NCBI RefSeq assembly: GCF_024323335.1
Contig: NC_066585.1
Location: 344,105,846-344,169,845, forward strand
Source of the DNA: Lathyrus oleraceus
Lineage: Eukaryota > Streptophyta > Magnoliopsida > Fabales > Fabaceae
Length of the DNA: 64,000 bases
Direction: 5' to 3'
Part shown: positions 1 to 12,359 of the stretch, in pieces
Layout of the letters: each line of letters opens with the position of its first letter
Position numbering within the stretch: position 1 is the first letter of the stretch
Notes under the pieces: generated by a model
The model's database searches: none
What the model was told of the DNA's origin: nothing
What the model saw: the letters and a program-made list of their open reading frames with translations, nothing else
Translations under genes and position numbers: made by a program

Positions 1-1199
1 TGTCGTTAAAGCCAGAATGCCCGCCAGTCAAGTAGAAGTTGAGAAGAACACGTCCTGATATGGTTGTGAAGATCAAAGAGGAAGTGCAAAAGAAGATTGA
101 TGCCGGTTTCCTTGTAACAACTGAGTATCCGCAATGGGTGGCCAATATTGTGCCTGTGCCGAAGAAAGATGGAAAAGTTCGCATGTGTGTTGACTATAGA
201 GATTTGAATAAATCCAGTTCAAAAGATGATTTCCCTCTGCCACACATTGATATGTTGGTAGACAATACTGCTAAATTCAAAATCTTTTCATTTATGGATG
301 GATTTTCCGGATATAATCAGATCAAGATGCCACCCGAAGATATGGAGAAGACCACATTCAGTACACCTTAGGGAACATTCTGTTATAGAGTGATGCCTTT
401 CGGTCTAAAGAATGCTGGTGCGACCTACCAGAGAGCAATGACCACTCTTTTTCATGATATGGTGCATAAAGAGATTGAAGTATATGTCGATGACATGATT
501 GCTAAATCAATTGATGAAGAGGAACATATTGAGCATTTGTTGAAGCTACTCTAGCATTTGAGGAAGTATAAACTCCGCTTGAATCCCAATAAGTGTACTT
601 TTGGTGTTTGTTCTGGTAAGTTGTTGGGCTTCATTGTCAGCGAGAAGGGTATTGAAGTTGATCCTGCCAAGGTCAAAGCAATACAAGAAATGCCTGCGCC
701 CAAAACTGAGAAGCAAGTCAGAGATTTTCTCGGCCGATTGAATTATATTTCCAGATTCATTTCCCACATGACTGCCACATGTGCACTTATATTCAAGCTT
801 CTTTGGAAAGATCAGTCTTGTGATTGGACCGAAGACTTCCAGAAAGCTTTTGACAGTATCAAAGAATATTTGCTTGAACCTCCTATTTTGTCTCCACCTG
901 TTGAAGGAAGGCCATTGATCATGTATTTGACTATGCTCGAAGATAGTATGGGTTGTGTTCTTGGTCATCAAGATGAGATTGGGAAGAAAGAATTTGCAAT
1001 TTATTACCTCAGTAAGAAGTTCACCGACTGTGAGACTCGGTATTCTATGCTTGAGAAGACTTGTTGCGCATTGGGTTGGGCTGCTAAGCGTTCGCGTCAG
1101 TACGTGTTGAATCATACCACTTGGTTGATATCTAAAATGGATTTGATCAAGTATATATTTGAGAAACCTGCTTTAACCGGGAGAATTGCCCGTTGGTAG
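1..1199 (+). pseudogene. Reverse transcriptase domain of element C, decayed
   Basis: Encodes a Ty3/gypsy reverse transcriptase that would copy element RNA into DNA in cytoplasmic particles. Visible in order: the substrate-binding stretch around VPKKDGKVRMCVDYRDLN, the first catalytic Asp in SFMDGFSGYNQI, the NAGATYQRAM region, the YVDDM catalytic box near 483-497, and the connection region ending in the RNase-H-like tether (AIYYLSKKF). It aligns along its length with the RT of element A. In-frame stops lie at 33-35, 369-371, 552-554 and 1197-1199. Three of these (33, 369, 1197) replace a Gln or Trp codon in A and fit C-to-T changes expected in methylated repeats. The protein start is outside the window. 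It is not functional. Confidence 0.9.
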
Positions 1200-1910
1200 A
1201 TGTTGTTGTCAGAGTATGATATCGAATACCTATGTCAGAAAGCGATCAAAGGTAGTATCTTGGCTGACCATTTGGCTCACTAACCAATTGAAGATTACCA
1301 GTCAGCGCAATATGATTTTTCCGATGAAGAGATTTTATACTTGAAAATGAAAGATTGTGATGAACCATTGCTTGAAGAAGGGCCAGAACCTGGTTCCCGT
1401 TGGGGCATGGTATTTGATGGAGCTGTTAATCAATATGGAAATGGCATTGGGAAAGTGATTATTACTCCTCAGGGCATGCATCTACCATTTACAACTAGAT
1501 TAACTTTCAAATGTACAAACAACATGGCAGAATATGAAGCTTGCATTATGGGGCTTGAATAGGCCATGAATCTCATAATCAAGTATTTGGATGTCTTCGG
1601 TGATTCGGCCTTGGTTGTGAGTCAGATTAAAGGAGAATGGGAGACAAATCAACCCGGTTTAGTACCATATAAATACTATGCGAGGAGGATTTCAACTTTC
1701 TTTACAAAGGTTGAATTTCATCATATCCCTCGAGATGAGAATCGGATGGCAGATGCTCTTGCAACGTTGGCATCGATGATTGTGGTGAAGTATTGGAATG
1801 AAGTTCCCAATTTATCTGTAATGCGTCTTGATAGGCCAACTCATGTGTTTGTCGTTGAAGAGATTAAAGACGAGAAGCCATGGTATTACGACATCAAATG
1901 TTTCCTCTAA
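1200..1910 (+). pseudogene. RNase H domain of element C, decayed
   Basis: Continues in the same frame as the RT. RNase H would degrade the RNA strand of the RNA:DNA hybrid during reverse transcription. The acidic residues of the fold are readable: Asp in FDGAVNQYGNG, Glu in the NNMAEYEAC stretch, Asp in FGDSALVVSQ, and Asp in the terminal RMADALATLASM motif. Stops at 1281-1283, 1560-1562 and 1908-1910 interrupt it. The stop at 1281 matches a CAA codon in element A, again a C-to-T type change. Tat-lineage elements often carry two RNase H-like modules, the tether part of RT and this archaeal-type-like domain. That point is family knowledge rather than something proven here. Confidence 0.85.
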
Positions 1911-3127
1911 AGTCAGATCTACCCGCCTGGGGCATCTTTGAAAGATAAGAAGACTTTGAGAAGATTAGTCGGTAATTTTACTTGAATGGTGACATACTAT
2001 ACAAGAGAAACTTTGGCATGGTTTTGCTCAGATGAGTGGATAGACACAAAGCAAACTTGTTGATGACTGAAGTGCATGAAGGTTCCTTTGGTACTCATTC
2101 CAATGGACATGCAATGGCGAAGAAGATGTTGCGAGCAGGTTACTATTGGCTGACAATGGAATCTGACTGTTGCAAATTTGTCAAGAAGTTCCACAAGTGT
2201 CAAATTTATGCTGATAAGATCCATGTTCCATCAACATTATTGAATGTTATCTCTTCCCCATGGACCTTCTCCATGTGGGGAATTGATATGATTGGGATGA
2301 TTGAGCCCAAAGCTTCAAATGGACATTGTTTCATTTTGGTAGCAATTGACTACTTCACAAAATGGGTTGAAGCGGCATGGTATGCAAATGTGACCAAGCA
2401 AGTTATTGTAAGGTTTATCAAGAATCATGTCATATTCCGTTATGGTGTGCCAAGTAAGATCATTACTGATAATGGATCGAACTTGAATAACAATATGGTG
2501 GAAGATCTTTACAAAGACTTCAAGATTGCACATCATAATTCTTCTCCCTATAGACCTAAGATGAATGGGGTTGTTGAAGCTGCGAATAAGAACATTAAGA
2601 AGATTATCCAGAAGATGGTTGTCACATATAAGGATTGGCATGAGATGCTCCCATTTGCTTTGCATGGGTATCGTACATCTGTCCGCACTTCAACAGGGGC
2701 AACCCCTTTCCCTCTTCTATATGGTATGGAAGCAGTGCTCCCCGTAGAGGTTGAGATTCCTTCATTGCGTATGCTCATGGAAGCCAGGTTGACTGAAGTT
2801 GAATGGTATTAGACCAGGGTTGACCAGTTGAATTTGATTGAAGAGAAGAGATTAACTGCCATGTGTCATGGTCAGTTATATCAACAGAGAATGAAGAAAG
2901 CTTTTGATAAGAAGGCCAGACCTCGTGTATTTAGAGAAGGTGACCTTGTGCTCAAGAAGATTTTGACGTTTAAGCCAGATTCTAGAGGAAAATGGACTCC
3001 TAATTATGAAGGCCCATATGTTGTTAAGAGAGCCTTTTCAGGCGGTGCATTGATTCTTACAACAATGGATGGTGAAAAGTTCACTCGTCCTGTGAACGCA
3101 GATGCAGTCAAGAAATACTTCGCCTAA
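1911..3127 (+). pseudogene. Integrase of element C, decayed
   Basis: Integrase inserts the DNA copy into the chromosome. A one-base loss near 1977-1980, compared with element A, shifts the frame. A stop at 2033-2035 follows, then a long open stretch (2036-2809). The zinc-binding HHCC region (HEGSFGTH ... CHKCQIYADK, first Cys replaced by Phe-flanked FHKC) and the catalytic core are visible: Asp in WGIDMIG, Asp in ITDNGSN at 2468-2470 and Glu at 2576-2578, giving exact D-35-E spacing. A further stop is at 2810-2812. The C-terminal part (2828-3127) keeps the GKWTPNYEGPYVVKR motif and ends in KKYFA, as in elements A and B. Confidence 0.9.
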
Positions 3128-5912
3128 AAAGAAAAGAACAACTCTCTAAGTTGAAAACCTGAAAGGGCGACTTAGGAAAAATGAGCGTCTCGGTGGATTG
3201 AAAGGGCGATCCAGGTAAAAATTAGAGACATAAAACATAAAGAATTTCCCGATAAGTTGAGTACCCCACCTTGGGGCAACTTATGAAAAAATTAGGGATT
3301 ATGGCAAGTAACTGCATTCTGCTAATTTTCAGTGTTTTGAAGGTTTGTTTGAGCACAAGGGTTGACATCGATTCATCATCCCAGCAGCGGTCAAGAGGAC
3401 AATGGATATCAAGAGTTGGTAGAGGGATTAAGGATCATTTGTATTCAATGTAACCCTTTTCCATGTAAATTACCATTTTCAACTTTGTAAAATCTATGGA
3501 GTCTTGTCATTTACAGACTACCATTCTATTAAATAAAGTTGAGCTTTTATCCAAATTGTTTCTACTCTTATTTATTTCAGCCAATAGTTTTAAATTTTAT
3601 TATGATCATTTTGAAATTAAATTTTTAAATCAAAATCAAGTTTTCTTTAATATATAAAAGCATGAATTTTTCCAAAGCAATTAAAAGGAATATCAACAAC
3701 ATTTCAATGGATAACAAGTCCTTAAGTGCAAAACATAAGAGGTTCCCCAAGCAGTAAACCCTTCGAGTATCCCTAGACGTTTGTATTGATTCAGTTCCTC
3801 GGAGGAATGTTTGATCCTCAGTGGAATTTCTTTCCTTGTCCCCAGCTGATTTGGTTGATTCAGATACCCTGCAGCGTGTTGTTTTCTCCAACAGAGTTTT
3901 GGCCTTCCCCAGCGAAGTTCGTATTTCCTCAGCAAGGTTGATCTTCTGAGATGGTTGATCTTACCCAGTGGATCACTTTGGTCTCCCCACCAATCGCTAT
4001 TCAACTTGCTCCCAGTCAGAGTTTCCTCCTGGTTTCTGAGCAGTTTTTGTTATGATTATTCTCTGTAGGGTTGTCTCCCATTTTTATGGTGTTGACCTAA
4101 AATTCCCCACACATTGGGTGTTCTATCCTCAGCAGACCTCCTCCTTTCCCAGTTAGGTTTGAATCTTTGGGATGTTGATCTCTCTGTTCTTCAGCAGTTG
4201 TCTCCCTCTTATTTGTGGATTGACCGTGGATTGCACCGGTGGTTCAAATCCTTTGCGACACCTTTTGTATCCTTTGTGATCGTTTTGTCAACATAATAAT
4301 CATATATACATATACATATACATATGCATTCATATAATTTCATAATTCGCAGATAGATGCTTTGGTCCCCTAAGAGTCTATTACCCAGTAACTGGTAATA
4401 TTCTTCTTAGTTTGCAGTTTGTTATTTCTTGCCCAATACCCGGAAAAAGTACCCTTATTTTTCTCCTCAGTAGAGTCCCCAGTGGATCTACTCCCCAGGA
4501 AGTATATCCTTGATATGTTCATCCTAACCGGTGACGGATATCCTTCCTTCCCCTGCCTGAGTCTATCCTTGATATGTTCACTTTAACCAATGACGAATAT
4601 TCTCATTTTTGGTATTCTACCCAGTAAAAAGGTAGTTGTAATCCCTATTTTGTTCCTCAGAGAGTTAATTCTTGATATGTTCATCTTAACCGATGACGGG
4701 TTTTCTTCTCCTTGTGGTTTTCTACCCAGTAATCGATAGATGTAAATCCTATTTTTCCCCTGTGCGGAGTCTATCCTTGATATGTTCATCTTAACCGGTG
4801 ACAAATTTTTTCTTTGATCGGTATTCTACGCAGTAAAAAGGTAGTTGTAAATCCAACTTTACCCCCTTTTCAGAGTCTATCCTTGATATGTTCATCTTAA
4901 TCAGTGACGGATTTTCTCTTTGATTGGTTTTCCACCCAGTAACCGGTAGTTGCAAATCCTACTTTGTCCCCTCGCAGAGTTAAGCCTTGATATGTTCATC
5001 CTAACCGGTGACAGATCTTCTCTCTGATGGATGTCTATCCAGTTTTCGAGAGATGTAATTCTTACCCTTTTTGTTCAGTTGGTATATCCTTGATATGTTC
5101 ATCCTAACCGATGACGGGTATCTTCCTTGGCATTTCCAGGCAAGTCTATCCTTGATATGTTCATCTTAACCGGTGACGGATTTTCTCCCTGTTGAGTTTA
5201 TCCTTGATATGTTCTTCCTAACCGATGACGGATACTCTCACCCTTAGTCTTCAGCCCAGTAACTGGTAGTTGTAAATCCTATATTTTCTGCAGTTTTTCC
5301 CAGCAAGGCTATTCTTACCCAGTAACCGGTAATGAATATTCCTTCCTGGTGGTCCTCAGCGAGTCATCCTTGATATGTTCATCCTAACCGATGACGGATG
5401 TTCTCTCTGTCAAATCTTTATTATCTCCTTACCCAGTAACAGGTAGTAGATAATAGATTTCTGCTCCTCCTATGTTGAATTTTATCTTCCCCAATTGAGT
5501 TGAGTGCGCATTTCCTTAGTGAAACCGCTTTTCCTGCATGAGGTGAGTATCCCCTGCAGATGGTGTTGTTTCCCCGACTAAGTCTTTCCATTTCGTATGG
5601 AATTCCTCTAATCCCCCATTCGTTTTAAGTCGTAGCCTGGCCTACGCATAACTCCTTTTTCCCCAGAGTCTCTGTCTCCCCAACGAGTTTTCCTTACGAA
5701 ATGCATTATGCTCCTACGGATTTTCGGTCTCTCTGATTTCTTTTTCCTTTGTGGAAATATTTCCCCATAAAGCATTAACTTTTGCATTCATGTCATATGC
5801 ATCATGAGGTCTCTTAGGGACCAAAATTTGTTTCTATATGTTGTTATTTAAGCCCATTCTACTGAGTCGACATGAAGATTTTAACCTTCGCCTCCTCAGT
5901 TATAATGTCCTT
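3128..5912 (+). other. 3' untranslated region of element C
   Basis: Non-coding tract between the integrase stop and the polypurine tract. It begins with a block shared with elements A and B (around 3145-3220: GGGCGACTTAGG and GGTGGATTGAAAGGGCGAT). Blocks with many pyrimidine-rich CCCCAG or CCTCAG motifs follow (about 3740-4260), then a hairpin-rich tandem region (4381-5450). Ogre 3'UTRs are known to be hypervariable and to spawn satellite repeats. I see no convincing ORF here. Confidence 0.8.
4381..5450 (+). repeat. Hairpin-rich tandem repeats in 3'UTR of C
   Basis: The core TTGATATGTTCATC recurs about ten times (TGATATG starts at 4511, 4570, 4673, 4778, 4884, 4988, 5091, 5153, 5204, 5371), mostly about 103-106 bp apart with shorter variants of 50-60 bp. 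Within each unit TCATC can pair with GATGA or GGTGA around a YTAACC loop (perfect at 5099-5114). A second motif pairs YTACC with GGTAR around a CAGTAAC-like loop: TTACC/GGTAA at 4381-4398 and 5315-5332, CTACC/GGTAG at 4617-4635, TTACC/GGTAG at 5429-5446. Outer stem bases change together. Confidence 0.8.
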
Positions 5913-5925
5913 AAATAGAGGAAGC
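5913..5925 (+). promoter_or_regulatory. Polypurine tract of element C
   Basis: AAATAGAGGAAGC lies directly before the LTR start TGTAAGACCCC. This is where plus-strand DNA synthesis would be primed in an LTR retrotransposon. Elements A and B use a different tract (ATAGGGGCAGC). Confidence 0.7.
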
Positions 5926-6126
5926 TGTAAGACCCCAATTTCGACCCTAAGATCCCTCATGTAATTCCATCATAAGCATTAGCATTGGGATCATATCTTG
6001 GCATCCTCCTCACCCCTCTTTCATTGGGTTTGTTTTGGGAGAGATCACCAAGCACTTTGTGATTATATCATACTTGTATTTTATCATTTCACTAACCAAA
6101 ATACCAAAAATATGTCTTTGCATTTG
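5926..6126 (+). repeat. LTR of element C, first segment
   Basis: Starts TGTAAGACCCCAATTTCGACC and matches the first 200 bases of solo LTR D. It is broken after ATTTG by D and continues at 11036. Adding both segments puts the TATA box about 1517 bases from the LTR start, against 1526 in D, which supports the reconstruction. Confidence 0.85.
6122..6126 (+). repeat. Target-site duplication of D, left copy (ATTTG)
   Basis: Identical to 11031-11035 on the other side of solo LTR D. A 5-bp duplication is typical of LTR retrotransposon integrase. Confidence 0.85.
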
Positions 6127-9100
6127 TGTAAGACCCTAATTTCGACCATAAGATCCCTCATGGCATCATGTTATTGCACAAGTGCATTGCCTCAAGGATC
6201 ATAGCATGATTGGCTCTTTAACCCTAGGGTTGGGACTTGTTTGAGTGATTTGAGATCACCAAGCATTCTTGTATTGTATGTTATTGATTTTCTTATTTGA
6301 TTACTAACCAAAAGCACAAAAATATGTCACTAACTCTTTTTATTTTGAAGCTCAAGTGATCATGTGCTCCACAATGCTCCTAGGAGGCTCCAAAGCCCAA
6401 TGCAATGGCTAGATGAAGATGAGAAAAAGCATGACAACGGTCCACAAAGTTCCTAATCATCATATATGTCTCCCAAGTATCTCAATTTGCCAATTTGATC
6501 AAGATAACCCAAAGGGCTTGAAGATTGTTTCCCAAGGAAACCCTAATTTCACTATGCTTTGACTATGCCTTGCTCATGAAGCAATCTCAACCTTTGATCA
6601 AATTTAATAAAGGGAAGTTATTTAATTTATCATTTTATGCATATATGAGCATATTTTAGGCCCCTCAATCATTTATTCATCAAGATTGGAAGTTTGACTT
6701 TGAAAAGTTGACTAGTCAAGTCATCTAACTAAGCTGAGATTCAATGAGCTATAATGTTTGATGTGTTTGTCAAATGAAGATGACCCTAAAATAAAATAAA
6801 TATGTTACTAAGAACCATATTAACAACTTTCATGTTTATCAAAAATCCATTTGAGGCTTGTATGGTCATCATTCATTTCAAAACATTATAGGTTATTTTG
6901 ACTGAAACCCTAATTTTGGGACAACTCACCAAGGGCATAACTTTCTCAATTTTTATGATTTTTAGGTGGGACCAAAGGAATTAGAAATCTTGAGATGTCT
7001 ATTTCAAATGTTATGTTGGAGAAAACTTCATAATAATAAAGGAAATACATGTGATATTGCAATACATTATAGGTCATCTTAGACCTAATTCATTGAATTT
7101 GAAAAAGTACCCAACTTTAAATGCCCATAACTTTGTCATAGAAAATGCAAATGATGCAAAATTTGAGTCTAGATTGACCATCTTGAAAAGATATACAACT
7201 TTTATGTTGGATATGTTTTCATTTGAAGATTTATCATGAGGACAGAGGGGTTTGATCAAGCTTACTTTTGGTGAACTTTTTCAAAGTGATTTGAACATGT
7301 TTTGTACTTGAATTTTTCAAGCCAGTTTTGATCAATTTTCACATGTCAAATGGTTTTTTTCCCAACATGACTTTTGCCTCAAGAGCTTTCCAACCATTAC
7401 TCACATTAGTCTTTTGGATCTACCATTTGGGAGATTCAAATTTCTTTTCATTTATGTGCATTGTTGATATTTTATGTTAAAACTTGAAATGCAAGTCCTT
7501 TCTATTCCAAGTGCACGACCACATGCTCTCCACATGATATCAGCAAGCTCCTTCAGCCATCCATGGGCCTCTCACACGTCCACAAAGGCCCATGCACTCA
7601 AAATTTCAAATCCCATGCACATGAGCAAAGTGTGAATTCAGATACATTCAGCTATAAATAAGGGCCTCGTGAGCTTCATTTCATAATTTTTCGGAGATCC
7701 CTTATGCTGCAGAACCGAAACCATAACCCTCACCAAAGGAATCATTCACTATTCTTCATATTTTTGAGCTTGAAATTCAGTAACATTAGTTGAATTTCAA
7801 AGCCATCTTCCTTAGCCAATCATCTCCCCTACATTCAGAGGTCAAAGAGGAGCAAAAAGTTTGAAGAATTCATGGCCAGAAGCTCACCATTTCAAATGTA
7901 TAAACTCAAACTATTTAGATCTGAAACTATTAATTCAATGTAGTATTCTTATGTTTTTGTGGTTCTCTGAAGTCCTCATACTTGAGGCAGGCTTTTGGTG
8001 CATTCAATTTGTCATTTCTTGAACAATCCGTGTGGACACCATGATTTTCTCTTCATCTTTCTCTCAATATAGGAAGAATGAAAGAAATTCCATGTCCCTG
8101 TTTTTCATTTTTGTTGAGATTTATTTTTCTTCAAATTTGGCCGGAATCTGTTGGTTGGCCGGAGAAGACGGTGGTTTCCACCACCATCACCACGTGTGTT
8201 AACCAGAACCTTTGGATCTCTCTCTCACGATCTAATCTCACGCGTCCGTTTTAATTACTTGTTTTAATTCATCATGTGGCGCTGTTGACTTGAGTGTATC
8301 GTGTGTCCTCAGATCCAAGCCGTGCACCATTGCCACGTCAATTAATGAATTGGATCTAGTGGCTCAACATTTTTTGTTTATTTCATTTTCTTTTCATTTT
8401 CTTTTAAGTCCTTCCATTTTCAATAATTCATTAAAAATTCATATGAAGTCAGAAAAATATGAGACCAATTTTGAAATTTTTCTTGAAAAATCTAGATTCA
8501 TATTATGATTTTTAATTATTTTTGTGACTTCATTTGATATTTTTCATGAATTATTTGGTTTTTAATGATTTTAATCCATTTTAAAATACTTTCTAACTTT
8601 TAAAAAATACAAAAATATTTTCATAGCATTTATGGATCATGATAAGTCAATGAAAAATAGTCTTAACAATTTCTTGTTTGTTTAGAGATTATTTGAGATT
8701 TTAATTCATATTATGCTATTTTTGGTTGTTTTGAATTGATTTTAATTACTTTTTGACTTTAGAAATTCGTGAGAAAATTAGTCAAAGTTTGTTTGACTAT
8801 GTTGAATATATGAGAATTTAATTAAACTCATTGAAGTTGTTTTGAATTGAATTTGAGGTTCAAATTTGTTTGTTTACTTTTTATTTGTATTTTCTTTTAA
8901 TACAAAAAAATACCAAAAAAATATTATGGACTTCTTGACTTGTTATATTCATTTCTCTTCTGTTTGGTGTTGATCAAGGTTGAATTGATTCAACTTTGAT
9001 CAAATTCATTGGATCTTGTGGTTTGAGAATCCTTATGGATCATCACCTTGAAAGATGAATGAATTTGATCAAGGATGAGTTATCCCTTGATCAATTGGGA

Positions 9101-11030
9101 TTGGTTGTTGACTTCTTACCACCTCCCTTCATCTTCATCCCTTTCTTTCCCTCAATGGCCAATGAGTTAAAGTCTTGAGGTTGGCCTTGACAAAATAGAA
9201 GTTTAATCTTCTTTGATCCAAACCAAACTCAACTTGATCCATGATCAAGTGAGTTATTTTTTGTCAAAGATAGGTTACTTCTTGGTCAAGAAAATAACCA
9301 AAAGTCAATACAAGGCCCTTCCTCTTTTGTTTAGCTTGGTAAATTTATGGAGCTTGGCTTACTAGTCATGACCTCTAACTTGTCTTCTTTGCCTATATTC
9401 TTATTGACGGACCTCAGATTGGTGTGGCTACTATATTAGTCAACTTACGATTGCTTAACGTAGCGCTACATTGTCTCATGACAAACTAACATAACCATAC
9501 TAACTACTAACTTTAATTTGAGCTTTTAAATTCTTGTCATTTACTTTTAATGTCATTTATTTCTTGCTCATTATTCATCTTGATTTTTATTTTGCTCACT
9601 TGAGCACATATTTTATGTTTTATGTCATTTTTCTTTTGCTCATTTGAGCCCATTATTGTGTAAATATATTGCTATTTTGTGTTGTTTCGATGTAAACCAA
9701 GATGCAAAAAGAGAAAAGACTTAGAATTAGGATTTACCCATGCTTAAAGGAGTTCAAGAGCAACTATGCCTCATGCCTTTAGAATGCAAAATGTGTTGAA
9801 GAGCAACTAGGCCTCATGCCTTTAGAATGCTAAAAAATTCAAAGTTGACCTCAAACGACTTCTACTCAAACTTATTCTTTGTCCATTCCCTTTATTATGT
9901 TGTGAGCTTTTTGATGTGTGCTTTTGTGTGATAGGAAACTCATCTTAAGATTGTGAAAAGAGGACCATTGTCATGAGTAGCCAAGTTAAGAGCCAAGCCA
10001 AATGGAGATCCTAGGAGCTTGAATTCAAATTATTGATTGCTTGTTTTGTGTGCTAAATCCAAAGGAAAAGAGCATCTTGAGTCATCTCTATGACTCCAAG
10101 AAAAGGAACTCCAAGGGTTATCTTTCCCCTATTATCTTTGTATGCTTTAGGAATAGCCCTTCTCTCTTCTCCCCCTCTAACCAAGCCAAAAAATAGTTTT
10201 CAAAACATTGACTTTATTTCAAATTAGAAACCTAGGCCTTAGGCCTTTGACTTTTCAAAACCATTTTTTACAAATAATCATTGTAAATAAACTTTAATCC
10301 AACTTTGACCTCATTTTGTAAATAAATTTAACTTGTAAATATAACCCATTTCAAGTTGTTTTTGTGGTCCCAATGCCACTTGTTACACTCCTTTCAAAAA
10401 CATTAGTCATAGGTTTGAGTTATCATAGTGGTTGATGTAAATCTCACCTCATCCTTAGTGTTGGATTATAAGCCTTCCATGCTTATTATAGGGTTAACCC
10501 CTCACTGGAATGTCGAAGCCTTCCTCGCATGGTGGATTGTTGGTTTAGGTTGAGTTTTCTCCCTTTGATAACAAAAGACCTTAAGGCTTTTGATCAAACT
10601 CAAATTCACCAATCTTTAAAAATTTTACCACGAACTACGAGGTTTTGATCCTCCTTTGTGATGATACGTAGGCAATGGGCTCATCCATTCAAACAACACA
10701 ATTTGTAAATATAATCTATTCTTTTATCATCCCTCCAATCTTTTGCACAAATATTTTCACAAATACCAACCTACAACACATATTTGCAAAAAGGGTTCCC
10801 TTAGAGTACTAAGGATGTTTTGGGTGTGTAAAACCTTCCCATTTCATAACCAACCCCCTTACCTAGATCTCTGACATTTTTATTAGTTTTTTATTTGAAA
10901 AACTTCTTACTTGGCTTTTGTTCTCTTTTTAGCCTTTCCTTTGGACAAATAAAAGTGCGGTGGCGACTCGAATTGTATGTTGACTTTTGGTTTAGTCAAT
11001 AAACCTAAAGGTAACGAAAACCCCGCTACA
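6127..11030 (+). mobile_element. Solo LTR D, Ogre-type, 4.9 kb
   Basis: Begins TGTAAGACCC, ends CCCCGCTACA, and has perfect ATTTG duplications on both sides, so it is a complete solo LTR left by LTR-LTR recombination. It is related to the LTR of C: same start, same TATA position, same TACGTAGGCA motif near the end (10667) and the same terminal GCGGTGGCGACTC segment. No long ORF is present. It holds AT-rich non-coding LTR sequence throughout. Its insertion into the LTR of a close relative may reflect a favoured target or simply the abundance of these repeats. Confidence 0.88.
7653..7660 (+). promoter_or_regulatory. TATA box of LTR D
   Basis: TATAAATA in the context GCTATAAATAAGGGCC, at the same LTR offset as the TATA box of the C LTR. 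Probably the U3 promoter, with transcription starting about 30 bases downstream. Confidence 0.65.
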
Positions 11031-11035
11031 ATTTG
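11031..11035 (+). repeat. Target-site duplication of D, right copy (ATTTG)
   Basis: Follows the CA end of solo LTR D and matches 6122-6126. Confidence 0.85.
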
Positions 11036-12351
11036 TCTTACTCTTTTGTTGGAAGGGCATGATTCCATTGATTCATCAAGTTCACATCTAGGGTATGAGA
11101 CCCTCATGAACAAAGAGCATAACCAAGAATTGATTCAAGAATGGTCATGAACATCATATATGAGTCCCAATGTTCTATACATGTTATATTGATTAAGTTT
11201 TCTTCAAGAGTTTGAGGGTGATTTGCCTTGGAAACCCTAGTTTGATTGGGTATCTTGAGTAACTTCTCCAACAAGCTATTTCACCAATTGATCAAATTTC
11301 ACAAGGGACACTTTAAAATTCATAATATTATGCATATATGATCTACCATGAGCGAAGAAAATCAAGAGGATTGGAAGTTAGCAAGTTGGTTGATGGTGGT
11401 TGGCCAGATGGATTCATCTGATCAAAACTGGGTCTCCCTATACCCTATCTCCTATAATTTTCACCATATTAAAATGATTCCAAGAGAAACATTACTATAA
11501 ATGACATTCCAAACAACTTTAGTGTTGATACATAGAGCTAGTTTTGCTTGGAAAAACATTTTCTATGTTGAAACATTATAGGTCATTTTGTCTAAACCCT
11601 AATTTGAAAGTCAACTTCCCAAGGCCATAACTTGCTCAATTTTTATGATATGAAAGATTTCCAAGTTGTAAAATCAAATTAGATGTGTATACTTCAACTT
11701 TTATGTTTGGAGTGGGAGCTAATTCAACTTTTTTGAGCATGTGATATGAGGTTACATTATAGGTCACTTTTGACCTATACCATTGATCAAGTGATTTTTC
11801 CAAACTTCAAAAATGCATAACTCTATCATTTCAAATCCAAATGACATGAAATTGGTGACCATTTTGAAGGTTATTGAGAGAGCTACAACTTTGATGAAGA
11901 CACGTTTCTCATTTGAAGCTCATATAAAAAGTTAAGCAAGGTGGAATATTAAGACATATGGCTTGACACTTAGAAAAATTTTGATATGTCAAAAATTTCC
12001 AAACTTCCACCTCAAATTTCTCCAAGTTCCAAGCTCCAAATGAAAAAGTGTTGAACATGAAAGTTGTTCCTCTTGACCTCACCTTTCTAAACAGCTCAAA
12101 TTCATTCATTTTGGACAAGGAATGCATAGGTTGCGCATGGCGTGAACATGGTGACATCACTTGGCAAGGATCGAACTTAAAATCCAAATGCATACTTGCC
12201 TTACAATCCAAGCTGAATTCAGACTATCTATTATTCATTTGTGGACTTATGGAAATGATTTAATGGGCCTATGCGCCCCCATGCACCCATGCATCATCAA
12301 TGACCAAATTTGGAAAGTGATTTCAAGTGTGCAAATATCAACGGTTTCAGC

Positions 12352-12359
12352 TATAAATA
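12352..12359 (+). promoter_or_regulatory. TATA box of C LTR
   Basis: TATAAATA in TTTCAGCTATAAATAAAGCC, matching the D TATA box in sequence and LTR offset. Confidence 0.65.

Noticed and set aside
8880..10400. Possible host gene fragments in the AT-rich LTR D
   Set aside because: No ORF beyond about 70 codons, no domain motif, and the whole stretch is inside one LTR bounded by target duplications.
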